64,000 nucleotides of DNA from G963665185 sp963665185 (GTDB lineage Bacteria > Desulfobacterota > Desulfovibrionia > Desulfovibrionales > Desulfovibrionaceae): positions 1 to 64,000 of the forward strand of contig CAXXPO010000026.1 in the NCBI GenBank assembly GCA_963665185.2. Reading direction: 5' to 3'. Below, piece by piece: positions 1 through 8,714 of this stretch. The notes under the pieces are model-generated. The model saw nothing but the letters and a program-made list of their open reading frames with translations. It was not told where the DNA came from and made no database searches. The stretch's first letter is position 1; every line of letters begins with the position of its first letter. The position numbers and the translations under genes are program-made.

Positions 1-176
1 CTGTCTTGGAGCACCATGCGGAGAACGGAAGTAAATTATCCTGGAAAGATGGGCCGTTGAATGTTTTGGTGTGGTCTATAGTGCACACATCGCCCATTTC
101 TTTATAGGACTTGCTCCAAAATCTCCTGCGGGGTATCGTACGATGTGAGCTTCACCGTAGCACTACAGGAGAAGGT

Positions 177-2111
177 ATGTTCGGGCCGTTCAGCAGTTCC
201 CATCACAGAGCAGCACCGATGTGGTTTCGGGCAGCACTCCCTATTTTTGTGACTCTTTTGCTTTTTCTTGTGGCAATCTTTCTGGTTTACCTGCCTGCTT
301 TCCGGGGTAGCCTTTTGGCCCAGCGCAAACAGGCTGTGCAGGACCTTACAACAGTAGGGGAGCATGTACTGCAGTTTTATTATCTCCAGGAAAAAAAGGG
401 CGTTCTGACGCGGGAAGCAGCTCAACGTTTCGCTTTGGAAGAACTTGCTTTCATAAGATATGGGCCGGCCGGGGAAGATTACTATTGGGTGTTGGATTAT
501 GAAGGGGTTTTGCGCATGCACCCTTTTCGTCGGGATCTTGTGGGAAAGGATGAAAGGGGATTGCAGGATTTTAAAGGAAAGTACCTTTTTTCCGAGTTTA
601 TAAACGCGACAAAGGAGACTGGAGATGCGTTTGTAGATTACTATTGGCAGAAGGCTGCAAACATTGACCATGTTGAGTACAAGTTGTCGTATGTCAAAAG
701 GTTTCCCGAGTGGGGGTGGATCGTCGGCACGGGGCTCTATATGGGGGATGTCGAGGCCATTGTGATGACATACATAAAAAGAGTTGCCCAGGTGACGATT
801 CTAATTCTCGCCGTGGTTTTTCTGCTGGCATTGTGGACTGTGTTCCAGGGAATCGCCGCAGGGCGGCGTATCCGGGAAAGTGAGGCCCGACTTCGATCGA
901 TTTTTGATCAGACGTTTTACATGATCGTCTACCTCTCTTTGGATGGCATTGTGCTGTCAGCCAACAAACCTGCTTTGAATTTTTCCGGCGCCGGGAAAGA
1001 CAATTTCTTCCAGAAGTTTTTTTGGGATACCCAATGGTGGGACCATGTTGCCGTTTCCCAAGAGGATCTGCGGGAGGTCATAAGTGAGGCGGCCCAGGGG
1101 AAATCCTCCCGTTTTGAGGCGGTGTTGGACTCCCCGGAACGGGGCTACAGACTGTTTGACGTGTCTGTTAAACCTGTGTGTGATAACCATGGTGATGTGG
1201 TCAACGTATTGGTCGAGGCCCGCGACATTACGGAGTTGAAAGAAGCCCAGGCCGAACTGGAAAAATTGAACCAGGAACTGGAACAACGTGTCAGGGACAG
1301 GACACGTGAGCTTGAAGATTCGTTGGACACATTGCAGAAGGCGCAGCGGCAGCTGGTGGAATCAGAAAAAATGGCCTCCCTCGGAGGTCTTGTTGCGGGT
1401 GTTGCGCATGAAATCAACACACCACTCGGATTGGGGGTAACTTCCATTTCTTTTTTGGAGGAAAAATTGGACGCTCTGGAAAAGGCATATTCTGGAAATA
1501 GCATGAAACGGTCGGATCTGGACAAGTTTCTAGGCATCGCGCGTGAGGCGGTGAACTCGTCCATGTTCAACCTTCGCCGTGCTGCCCAGCTTATCCAGAG
1601 CTTCAAGCAGGTGGCTGTGGATCAGACTTCGGAGGCGCTTCGGGAGTTCGACGTCAAGGAGTACCTGGAAGAAGTGCTCGCCAGTCTGCGTCCCAAGTAT
1701 AAAAGGACCAACCATACGGTCACTCTCAACGGGGAAAGCGGACTCAGGGTGAAGAGCTATCCTGGTGCCCTGACCCAGGTGATCGCCAACCTGCTGGTCA
1801 ACTCCCTGCTGCATGGATTCGAAGGCATTGACAGTGGGGAAATCAGCATAAGTGTGTGCGCCGATGAAAAACATGTCGAGATTGTCTTTGCCGACAATGG
1901 ACGCGGGATGACAGATGAGCAGCGTACAAAAATTTTTGAACCGTTTTTCACCACCCGGAGAGGACAGGGCGGCTCGGGGTTGGGCATGCACATAGTTTAT
2001 AATCTGGTTCATCAGAAGCTCGGCGGGACAATCGTTTGTGAAAGCGAACCGGAAAAGGGAGCTATCTTTACCATACGCATTCCGGCGGACATGAGTGGAA
2101 GCGGAGAATAA
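177..2111 (+). CDS. sCache-PAS sensor histidine kinase
   Basis: Membrane-bound histidine kinase of 644 residues. I place the start at 177 because AGGAGAAGG lies just before that ATG; an in-frame upstream ATG at 111 lacks such a site. Visible layout: a membrane helix near residues 15-40, a periplasmic single-Cache region ending in FPEWGWIVGTGLY, a second helix near 200-225, a PAS domain at about 240-350, a coiled coil, then an H-box (GVAHEINTP, His near 411), an N-box (NLLVNSLLHG) and G-boxes (DNGRGM, GSGLGMHIV). Cache domains of this type sense small extracellular ligands; the ligand here is unknown. The next gene starts one base after the stop, so the partner is probably the receiver proteins that follow. 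Confidence 0.93.
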   Translation: MFGPFSSSHHRAAPMWFRAALPIFVTLLLFLVAIFLVYLPAFRGSLLAQRKQAVQDLTTVGEHVLQFYYLQEKKGVLTREAAQRFALEELAFIRYGPAGEDYYWVLDYEGVLRMHPFRRDLVGKDERGLQDFKGKYLFSEFINATKETGDAFVDYYWQKAANIDHVEYKLSYVKRFPEWGWIVGTGLYMGDVEAIVMTYIKRVAQVTILILAVVFLLALWTVFQGIAAGRRIRESEARLRSIFDQTFYMIVYLSLDGIVLSANKPALNFSGAGKDNFFQKFFWDTQWWDHVAVSQEDLREVISEAAQGKSSRFEAVLDSPERGYRLFDVSVKPVCDNHGDVVNVLVEARDITELKEAQAELEKLNQELEQRVRDRTRELEDSLDTLQKAQRQLVESEKMASLGGLVAGVAHEINTPLGLGVTSISFLEEKLDALEKAYSGNSMKRSDLDKFLGIAREAVNSSMFNLRRAAQLIQSFKQVAVDQTSEALREFDVKEYLEEVLASLRPKYKRTNHTVTLNGESGLRVKSYPGALTQVIANLLVNSLLHGFEGIDSGEISISVCADEKHVEIVFADNGRGMTDEQRTKIFEPFFTTRRGQGGSGLGMHIVYNLVHQKLGGTIVCESEPEKGAIFTIRIPADMSGSGE

Positions 2112-2112
2112 A

Positions 2113-3261
2113 ATGACAGATGCGGCTGATGACGATCTCTTTTTTGCCGAGGAAGATGCGGAGGAAGAAGTACCCAGTGTCAAGCCTTGGAAGGTGCTCA
2201 TTGTGGACGATGAGGCCGATGTCCATACCGTAACCAAAATGGTTTTGGACGAGGTGGCTTTCGAGGGGCGCAGGCTCCAGTTTCTCAGCGCCTACTCCGG
2301 GAGTGAAGCCCGCGACATCATGCACAAACATGACGACATCTGCGTGGTGCTTCTGGACGTGGTTATGGAATCCATTCATGAGGGGTTGGATGTGGCCCGG
2401 TTTATTCGCGAAGAGCTGTCCAACACCCAGGTGCGCATCATTCTTCGGACGGGACAGCCGGGGCAGGCTCCGGAGCGGCAGGTTATTACCGATTTGGACA
2501 TCAACGATTACAAACAAAAAGCCGAGCTTTCATCCACCAAGCTGTATACGTCCGTGATCACGGCACTGCGATCCTACAGGGATATCCGTCTCATTGAGGA
2601 GAACCGCAAGGGGCTTCAGCATTTGGCGCTGTCCGTCGCGCATCAGGTTCGCAATCGGATTATCTCCATTTCCGGGTTTGCAAACTTGGCCATGAAAAAA
2701 GGAAGGAGCCACCACTGCGATGTTGATGAGTACCTTGGACCGGTTCTTGAGGAGTCCCGCATGCTGGAAGGCATTGTACTGGCGGTGTCCTCATACGCCT
2801 CGTTGCCCGCGCCCTGCATGCAGCCCCTGTACGTCTTCCCGGTGGTGCAAGCCTGCGTTGAAGAGTTGCGGCAGCGCTATCCCGGGCGTATTGTGAAACT
2901 GGAAGTGATGCCTCTGGCAGAGAATGCGAGGACTGTTATGGATGAGAAACTGGCTTTGCGTTGTTTTTCTGAGTTGGGAGCCAACGCCTTGGACTTCAGT
3001 CAGGAGAATGAATCGCCGGTTCGTATCAGCCTTTCGGTTGATGGGAAGGTTTGTACTTTGCGTATTTTGGATAAAGGCGAGGGCATGGCTGAAGATGTTC
3101 AGCCATATATTTTCGATCCGTTTTATACGACCAAACCTCGCGGAGTGGGGATGGGGCTGGCTGTTGTGGATAGATTGGTCAGGGAGCACAAGTGGAATGT
3201 GCAGATATTCAGCCACCCAGGCAAGGGAACCACGGCTTTGCTGCACCTTCCCTTGATATAA
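2113..3261 (+). CDS. response regulator receiver fused to a histidine-kinase ATPase
   Basis: Protein of 382 residues. GGAG six bases before the ATG at 2113 supports that start over an upstream in-frame GTG. An N-terminal acidic leader containing FAEEDAE precedes a receiver domain (VLIVDDE; phosphoacceptor Asp in VLLDVV). A short dimerisation helix follows with AHQVRNR in place of a normal H-box, then an HATPase domain (ELGANALDF N-box, DKGEGM, GVGMGLAVV). It has no membrane segment. Receiver first and kinase second suggests a soluble relay protein phosphorylated by the upstream Cache kinase. That partnership is inferred from order and spacing. The leader and receiver closely resemble those of the next gene, so the two probably arose by duplication. 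Confidence 0.88.
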   Translation: MTDAADDDLFFAEEDAEEEVPSVKPWKVLIVDDEADVHTVTKMVLDEVAFEGRRLQFLSAYSGSEARDIMHKHDDICVVLLDVVMESIHEGLDVARFIREELSNTQVRIILRTGQPGQAPERQVITDLDINDYKQKAELSSTKLYTSVITALRSYRDIRLIEENRKGLQHLALSVAHQVRNRIISISGFANLAMKKGRSHHCDVDEYLGPVLEESRMLEGIVLAVSSYASLPAPCMQPLYVFPVVQACVEELRQRYPGRIVKLEVMPLAENARTVMDEKLALRCFSELGANALDFSQENESPVRISLSVDGKVCTLRILDKGEGMAEDVQPYIFDPFYTTKPRGVGMGLAVVDRLVREHKWNVQIFSHPGKGTTALLHLPLI

Positions 3262-3369
3262 TTTCTTTTCGCTTTGAGAATTAAGAAAGTGTTGTTGCGT
3301 GGAAAATATGGAATTCTGCCGGAACAAAGCATGTTCGTGTAAACGTGAATGCATGGGGTAGGGCATTGC

Positions 3370-4956
3370 ATGGGAATACGGGATAATGTGTTGAACAACA
3401 TAGGGACAGACGATGTCGATGAACTCGTCTTTGCCGAAGAGGATGCGGAAAACGCGACATCTCTGGTAAGTGAACAATGGAAGGTCCTGGTCGTTGATGA
3501 CGAGGAAAGTGTTCATTCCACCACACGGATGGTGCTTGATGATATGGATTTTGAGGGGGGAGGCATACAGTTCCTCAGTGCATACACGGGAGAGGAGGCT
3601 CTGGAAATATTGCGTGATCACGACGATATCGCCGTTGTGCTGCTGGACGTGGTCATGGAAAACAATGTGGCCGGGCTGGACGTGGCACAGAAAATTCGAA
3701 AGGAGCTGAACAATTCTTTTGTCCGAATTATTCTTCGGACGGGACAACCTGGGCAGGCCCCGGAACGGTCGGTTATCCGGGACTACGATATCAATGATTA
3801 CAAGGAAAAATCAGAACTCACGGCTCAGAAATTGTATTCCGCCGTGTTCACGGCCCTGCGTTCTTATCGGGACATGCGGGTTATCGACAAGAATCGTCAG
3901 GGGTTGGAAACCATAATCAATGCTTCGGGGAGTTTGTTCAAGCTGCACTCTTTGCGCAAGCTTGCCTCCGGCGTCTTGACGCAACTGTCCTCGCTTTGCG
4001 GAGTAGGAGTAGATTCCATTTATATGAAGACCTCCGGGTTTGCCGCCGTCAGGCGCGGCAAGGGGCTGGAGATAATCGCAGCAACCGGCAAGTTTGCGGA
4101 ATGTATCAATGAAGACGCCAGCAAGTGCAGACCTCTCAGCCAAGAGATTCTGTCCCGTATAAATGAAGCTTCCGGGTGTGGCGACTGCCTGCACTCCGAC
4201 GGTGTTTTTGTCGGCTACTATCCCACAAAACTCGGGTATGTGAACGTTCTGTACATGGAGGGCTACCAGCATTACGTGCACGACCTGGATAAGAAACTGC
4301 TTCGCATTTTTTCTTCCAACGTGGGGATTGCCTTTGATAATGCCCATCTTACCCGGGAGATCATGGAAACCCAAAGGGAAATCGTCAACAGACTTGGCGA
4401 AGTTGTGGAAACACGATCCAAGGAGACCGCCAACCATGTCAGGCGAGTTGCTGAATACTCTCTTTTGCTGGCTCGAAAGTTTGGCCTTTCCGATGACGAA
4501 GCCATAACGATTTATTCGGCCGCTCCACTGCACGATGTCGGTAAGGTTGGAATTCCCGACAGCATCCTGCTGAAACCGGATAAATTGACTCCTGAAGAAT
4601 GGGAGATAATGAAAACGCATACAGATATCGGTTATCGAATTCTTGGCCGGTCTGAACGGCCTATTATGCGGGCCGCAGCAGACATCGCCTATCAGCACCA
4701 CGAACGTTGGAACGGCGGGGGGTATCCTCGCGGCCTGTCCGGGGAGGACATAAGTATCGGAGGACGATTGATTTGTCTGGCTGATGTCTTCGATGCCCTT
4801 GGCTCGGATCGTGTGTATAAGAAAGCATGGAGACTGGACAAGATTTTGGACCTGTTGCGCAAGGAACGGGGCGGATTGTTTGATCCTCGTCTGGTGGACA
4901 TCTTTTTCGACAATTTGGACGAAATCCTGATAATTCGCGAGCAATATGCCGATTGA
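3370..4956 (+). CDS. response regulator with HD-GYP cyclic-di-GMP phosphodiesterase domain
   Basis: Protein of 528 residues. The ATG at 3370 has TAGGG upstream and is preferred to one seven codons earlier. It contains an acidic leader with FAEEDAE, a receiver domain (VLVVDDE, Asp in VLLDVV), a middle region resembling the DUF3369 sensor module often found between receiver and HD-GYP domains, and a C-terminal HD-GYP domain with LHDVGKVGIPD and GGGYPRG. HD-GYP proteins hydrolyse cyclic di-GMP, and the HD and GYP signatures are intact, so activity is expected. It is the last gene of the signalling cassette, about 100 bases after the receiver-ATPase gene, and probably turns the Cache input into a second-messenger output. 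Confidence 0.93.
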   Translation: MGIRDNVLNNIGTDDVDELVFAEEDAENATSLVSEQWKVLVVDDEESVHSTTRMVLDDMDFEGGGIQFLSAYTGEEALEILRDHDDIAVVLLDVVMENNVAGLDVAQKIRKELNNSFVRIILRTGQPGQAPERSVIRDYDINDYKEKSELTAQKLYSAVFTALRSYRDMRVIDKNRQGLETIINASGSLFKLHSLRKLASGVLTQLSSLCGVGVDSIYMKTSGFAAVRRGKGLEIIAATGKFAECINEDASKCRPLSQEILSRINEASGCGDCLHSDGVFVGYYPTKLGYVNVLYMEGYQHYVHDLDKKLLRIFSSNVGIAFDNAHLTREIMETQREIVNRLGEVVETRSKETANHVRRVAEYSLLLARKFGLSDDEAITIYSAAPLHDVGKVGIPDSILLKPDKLTPEEWEIMKTHTDIGYRILGRSERPIMRAAADIAYQHHERWNGGGYPRGLSGEDISIGGRLICLADVFDALGSDRVYKKAWRLDKILDLLRKERGGLFDPRLVDIFFDNLDEILIIREQYAD

Positions 4957-5163
4957 GTTTTTTCGGCCTCTTCATTATCCAAGCTGAATACAGTCTGAAT
5001 GGCGGTATATCGTTTTTTGTTGCTTGTTTTTCTGGATTTTCTCTGAATTTTGTTTGAGGTGTCCTTATCGGGCGGTGATACCGTTTCTCTTTTTCATGGA
5101 GACTTTCTCCCCATAAAGCAGATTTCCGTCACAATGCGGGCTGCGTATTTTTAAGGAACGAAC

Positions 5164-6114
5164 ATGCATATTCATAAACGCGTGCTGGTGACGGGAGGGG
5201 CCGGATTTATCGGCTCCCATCTTTGCGAACGGCTTTTGGAGCGTGGTTGCGAAGTGCTGTGTGTGGACAATTTTTATACCAGCGCACGGTCCAACGTTGC
5301 CCATCTGCTGCCCAATCCCCGGTTCGAACTTGTCCGGCACGATGTCACCTTTCCATTATATGTTGAAGTGGACGAAATATTCAATCTGGCCTGTCCTGCC
5401 GCGCCCATCCACTATCAACGCGATCCGGTGCAGACCACGAAGACCTCGGTGCACGGGGCTATCAACATGCTCGGGCTTGCCAAACGTATGAAGGCCAAGA
5501 TTCTTCAGGCCTCCACGTCGGAAGTCTATGGCTCGCCGGAAGTGCATCCCCAGCCGGAATCCTACTGGGGCAATGTGAATCCCTGCGGACTGCGTTCCTG
5601 TTACGATGAGGGCAAGCGCTGTGCGGAAACGCTTTTTTATGATTATCACCGGCAGCACGGATTGCGCATCAAGGTGGCCCGCATCTTCAATACTTACGGG
5701 CCGCGCATGCATCCCAACGACGGCCGGGTTGTTTCCAATTTTATTGTCCAGGCTCTGCGTGGTGATTCCATCACCATTTATGGCGATGGTTCGCAAACCC
5801 GCTCGTTCTGTTTCGTGGACGACCTGGTAGAGGGCTTGCTTCAGTTGATGGATTCGCCGGACGGATTTACAGGACCGGTCAATCTTGGCAATCCGGCGGA
5901 AATGACAATACGGGAGCTGGCTGAGGGTATTCTTGATATGGTGGAAACGCCGTCCAAATTGATTTTTGAACCTCTGCCTCATGATGATCCTCCCCGGCGC
6001 AAGCCCGACATTACCCTTGCCAGAAGGGAATTGGGATGGGAGCCGTCCGTGACGCTGCGTCAGGGGCTGGAAAAAACAGTGGGGTATTTCAAGGGGCTGT
6101 TTTCCGATGCGTAA
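5164..6114 (+). CDS. UDP-glucuronate decarboxylase (UDP-xylose synthase type)
   Basis: SDR-superfamily enzyme of 316 residues, predicted to convert UDP-glucuronate to UDP-xylose with bound NAD. Seen directly: the Rossmann motif GGAGFIGSH at the N terminus, the substrate-region signature ACPAAPIHYQ and STSEVYG typical of UXS enzymes, the catalytic Tyr-x3-Lys as YDEGK, and ARIFNTYGPRM. AAGGA lies upstream of the ATG. The gene opens a run of three nucleotide-sugar enzymes and its end overlaps galE by 8 bases, so they are probably co-transcribed to feed the polysaccharide genes downstream. A dTDP-glucose 4,6-dehydratase is less likely because of the UXS-type substrate motif. Confidence 0.9.
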   Translation: MHIHKRVLVTGGAGFIGSHLCERLLERGCEVLCVDNFYTSARSNVAHLLPNPRFELVRHDVTFPLYVEVDEIFNLACPAAPIHYQRDPVQTTKTSVHGAINMLGLAKRMKAKILQASTSEVYGSPEVHPQPESYWGNVNPCGLRSCYDEGKRCAETLFYDYHRQHGLRIKVARIFNTYGPRMHPNDGRVVSNFIVQALRGDSITIYGDGSQTRSFCFVDDLVEGLLQLMDSPDGFTGPVNLGNPAEMTIRELAEGILDMVETPSKLIFEPLPHDDPPRRKPDITLARRELGWEPSVTLRQGLEKTVGYFKGLFSDA

Positions 6115-7108
6115 TCCAGAGCATGTGCTTGTAGCTGGCGGAGCCGGATATATAGGCAGCCATATCTGCAAGGAACTGGCCCGGCGGGGATATGTTCCGG
6201 TGGTTTTCGACAACCTGGTGTACGGACATCGCGATTTTGTGCAGTGGGGAGATTTTATTCTGGGTGATCTGGGGGATCCGCAACAGGTGCGCCTGGCTTT
6301 TTCGCGTTATCCCATTCGGGCGGTCATGCATTTTGCTGCCTTTAGTTCCGTGGGGGAGTCGGTCACAGAGCCGGCCAGGTATTACGGCAACAATGTGGCC
6401 TGCACCCTGAATCTGCTTCGCATCATGCGCGAATTCGGGGTGGACCGTTTTATTTTTTCCTCCACGGCGGCAGTGTATGGTGAACCGGAAAACATCCCCA
6501 TTCCAGAGCACCACCCGCAATGGCCTATCAATCCGTATGGGTGGAGCAAATTCATGGTGGAGCGGATCATTACGGATTTTAGCCGGGCATATGGACTGAA
6601 GAGTGCGGCCCTTCGTTACTTCAACGCGGCCGGGGCCGATCCTGATGGCGAAATCGGCGAGCGCCACACCCCGGAAACACATCTTGTTCCTCTGGTGCTG
6701 CACGCCGCTTTGGGATTGCGCAACAACATCACGGTGTTTGGTACGGATTACGATACTCCGGACGGAACATGTATTCGTGACTACGTGCATGTTGCCGATC
6801 TGGCCGACGCCCATGTGCTGGCCTTGGAATACCTCGCCCGGGAAGATGCGGGCGGATCAGCCCATGTTTTTAATTTAGGCAATGGGCAGGGATTTTCCGT
6901 GCGTGAAGTCATTGATACCGCACGGAAAGTTACCGGGTTTGATATTCCCGTGGTGGAAGGCGATCGCAGGGCTGGCGACCCCCCCCGTTTGGTGGCGGCT
7001 TCGGCCAAAGCCTGCGACGTTCTTGGTTGGACCCCCTGTTTTGCGAATCTGGAGCGGATCATCCAGACCGCCTGGGACTGGCATCAAAAAGATTGCAACA
7101 AAGGATAG
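6107..7108 (+). CDS. galE: UDP-glucose 4-epimerase
   Basis: Protein of 333 residues that interconverts UDP-glucose and UDP-galactose using NAD. The Rossmann motif is GGAGYIGSH, followed by HFAAFSSVGESV, SSTAAVYG and the catalytic YGWSK. The sequence RYFNAAGADPDGEIGE is diagnostic of GalE. Length is normal for the family. The ATG overlaps the 3' end of the preceding decarboxylase and has AAGGGG upstream, indicating translational coupling. It supplies galactose-type precursors for surface glycans, and it may also accept N-acetylated sugars, which sequence alone cannot tell. Confidence 0.95.
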   Translation: MRNPEHVLVAGGAGYIGSHICKELARRGYVPVVFDNLVYGHRDFVQWGDFILGDLGDPQQVRLAFSRYPIRAVMHFAAFSSVGESVTEPARYYGNNVACTLNLLRIMREFGVDRFIFSSTAAVYGEPENIPIPEHHPQWPINPYGWSKFMVERIITDFSRAYGLKSAALRYFNAAGADPDGEIGERHTPETHLVPLVLHAALGLRNNITVFGTDYDTPDGTCIRDYVHVADLADAHVLALEYLAREDAGGSAHVFNLGNGQGFSVREVIDTARKVTGFDIPVVEGDRRAGDPPRLVAASAKACDVLGWTPCFANLERIIQTAWDWHQKDCNKG

Positions 7109-7114
7109 ATTGCT

Positions 7115-8182
7115 TTGAATATGTCTGCTCAGGTTTGCCCGGCTTCGGATTTCAATGATGTTTTCAGGAACAAGCGGGTGCTCATCACCGGGGGAATCGG
7201 CTTTATCGGAGCCAATCTGGCTCTGCGGCTCGTCGGACTTGGGGCGCATGTGACCCTGGTGGACAGTCTCATTCCCCAGTACGGCGGCAATCTGCACAAC
7301 CTGGACGGCTTTGCCGACAAGGTCAGTGTGAACATTTCGGATGTGCGCGATCAGCACAGCATGAAATACCTCATCCAAGGGCAGGACTATCTCTTCAATC
7401 TGGCCGGACAGACCAGCCATATGGACTCCATGGCCGACCCGTTCACCGACCTGGAAATCAATAGCCGTTCCCAGCTTGCCATCCTGGAATCCTGCCGTCA
7501 CTACAATCGTGATGTGGTTGTCGTCTTTGCCTCCACCCGCCAGATCTACGGCAAGCCGGAATATCTTCCTGTGGACGAACGCCATCTGGTGCACCCCGTG
7601 GATGTAAACGGCGTGAACAAGATGGCCGGTGAATGGTACCACATTTTGTATAATAATGTGTACGGCGTGCGTGCCAGTGCCCTGCGACTGACCAACACCA
7701 TTGGTCCACGCATGCGCATTCGCGACGCCCGGCAGACATTCGTGGGCATCTGGGTGCGTTTGATTCTGGAAGGCAAAGCTTTTGAGGTCTGGGGTGGGGA
7801 GCAGTTGCGCGACTTCACGTATGTGGACGACTGTGTCGAGGCCATGTTGCTTTCGGCTGTGAACGAAAAAGCGTGGGGCAGGATTTTCAATCTGGGCGGC
7901 GGCAAGGTCGTCAGTCTCAGGGCATTGGCCGATGCCCTTGTGGCTGCCAATGCGGCCCACGGCGGAGGTGAATATCGCATCTGCCAGTTCCCGGAAGATC
8001 GCAAAAAAATTGATATTGGCGATTATTACAGCGATGACATGCTCATCCGGGAGACTTTGGGCTGGGAGCCCAAAGTCGAGTTGGAAGAAGGGCTGCGGCG
8101 CACCTTGGAGTACTATAGGGACCGGCTGGACGATTATACCGGTCCCGAAGCTGTCAGCGGAGCCTGTCCGCCAGCACCTTGA
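7115..8182 (+). CDS. NAD-dependent epimerase/dehydratase with atypical active site
   Basis: SDR-family nucleotide-sugar enzyme of 355 residues from a TTG at 7115, or 353 from the ATG at 7121; AAGGA fits the TTG slightly better. The N terminus has the motif GGIGFIGANL, followed by NLAGQTSHMDSM and STRQIYGKPEYL. The usual catalytic Tyr-x3-Lys reads NGVNK, so the Tyr position is Asn. As I recall the family, this VNGxNK form recurs in a subgroup of nucleotide-sugar epimerases, so it is probably not a mutation here. The substrate is unknown. It lies 6 bases after galE and is part of the same operon. Its last 29 bases overlap the 3' end of a small convergent gene. Confidence 0.85.
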   Translation: MNMSAQVCPASDFNDVFRNKRVLITGGIGFIGANLALRLVGLGAHVTLVDSLIPQYGGNLHNLDGFADKVSVNISDVRDQHSMKYLIQGQDYLFNLAGQTSHMDSMADPFTDLEINSRSQLAILESCRHYNRDVVVVFASTRQIYGKPEYLPVDERHLVHPVDVNGVNKMAGEWYHILYNNVYGVRASALRLTNTIGPRMRIRDARQTFVGIWVRLILEGKAFEVWGGEQLRDFTYVDDCVEAMLLSAVNEKAWGRIFNLGGGKVVSLRALADALVAANAAHGGGEYRICQFPEDRKKIDIGDYYSDDMLIRETLGWEPKVELEEGLRRTLEYYRDRLDDYTGPEAVSGACPPAP

Positions 8183-8381
8183 TGGCAAAGGCCAGGAGTG
8201 TGCCGATGGCGATGAGAATGAGGGATTTGAGCAAGTCCGAACTGATGGACAGGCTCAGGTAGCGGCTCAACACATAGTCTATGTTGAAGTGGCGGATGAC
8301 GCCGACCACGCCGTAGGCCCAAAAGGGCATTCCCAGCAGAATTCCGGTCAAGATCACGAGTTTTCGTATGAATTCAGTCAT
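8154..8381 (-). CDS. small two-helix membrane protein
   Basis: Predicted protein of 75 residues starting at the ATG whose complement is 8379-8381, with GGAGAGG eight bases upstream. Two hydrophobic stretches (around residues 7-25 and 50-70) suggest two transmembrane helices, with a basic C-terminal end. I do not recognise a family. It runs against the epimerase gene and the two 3' ends overlap. It could encode a small envelope protein of the polysaccharide locus, but nothing in the sequence shows a function. The ribosome-binding site and membrane-like composition make it more likely real than not. Confidence 0.6.
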   Translation of the reverse strand: MTEFIRKLVILTGILLGMPFWAYGVVGVIRHFNIDYVLSRYLSLSISSDLLKSLILIAIGTLLAFAIKVLADRLR

Positions 8382-8714
8382 ATGGGGTGCCTCTCCACAT
8401 GCGGTTCTTTGGCTATTTCTTTGTGATGTTTCGGGCGTTGTTCTGCCGCAACAGGATATACACACGCTGTGAATCATCGCATACCTTGGCAATCCGCTGT
8501 TCAGTAGCCTTTTTTTCAGTCGAGATAAACCATTTGGGGTGTGCCCGAAGCCGTGATTCCAGATGTTTCATCATAGAGTGTTCACAGGCTTATCGTTTTC
8601 GGCAAGGAGAGACTGGACAGCCCGAGTCATGCCGGATACCTGATCATTCATGGCATCTGCAAAAACAAGAGTATTTTTCATTCATCTCCAGGCTGGCAGG
8701 GTGTCTGAGTCCCT
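8382..8714. other. intergenic region between divergent genes
   Basis: About 330 bases separate the small minus-strand membrane gene from the flippase gene. It should hold promoters for both directions. I see no RNA gene, repeat or convincing coding frame, and no clear operator. Confidence 0.5.
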
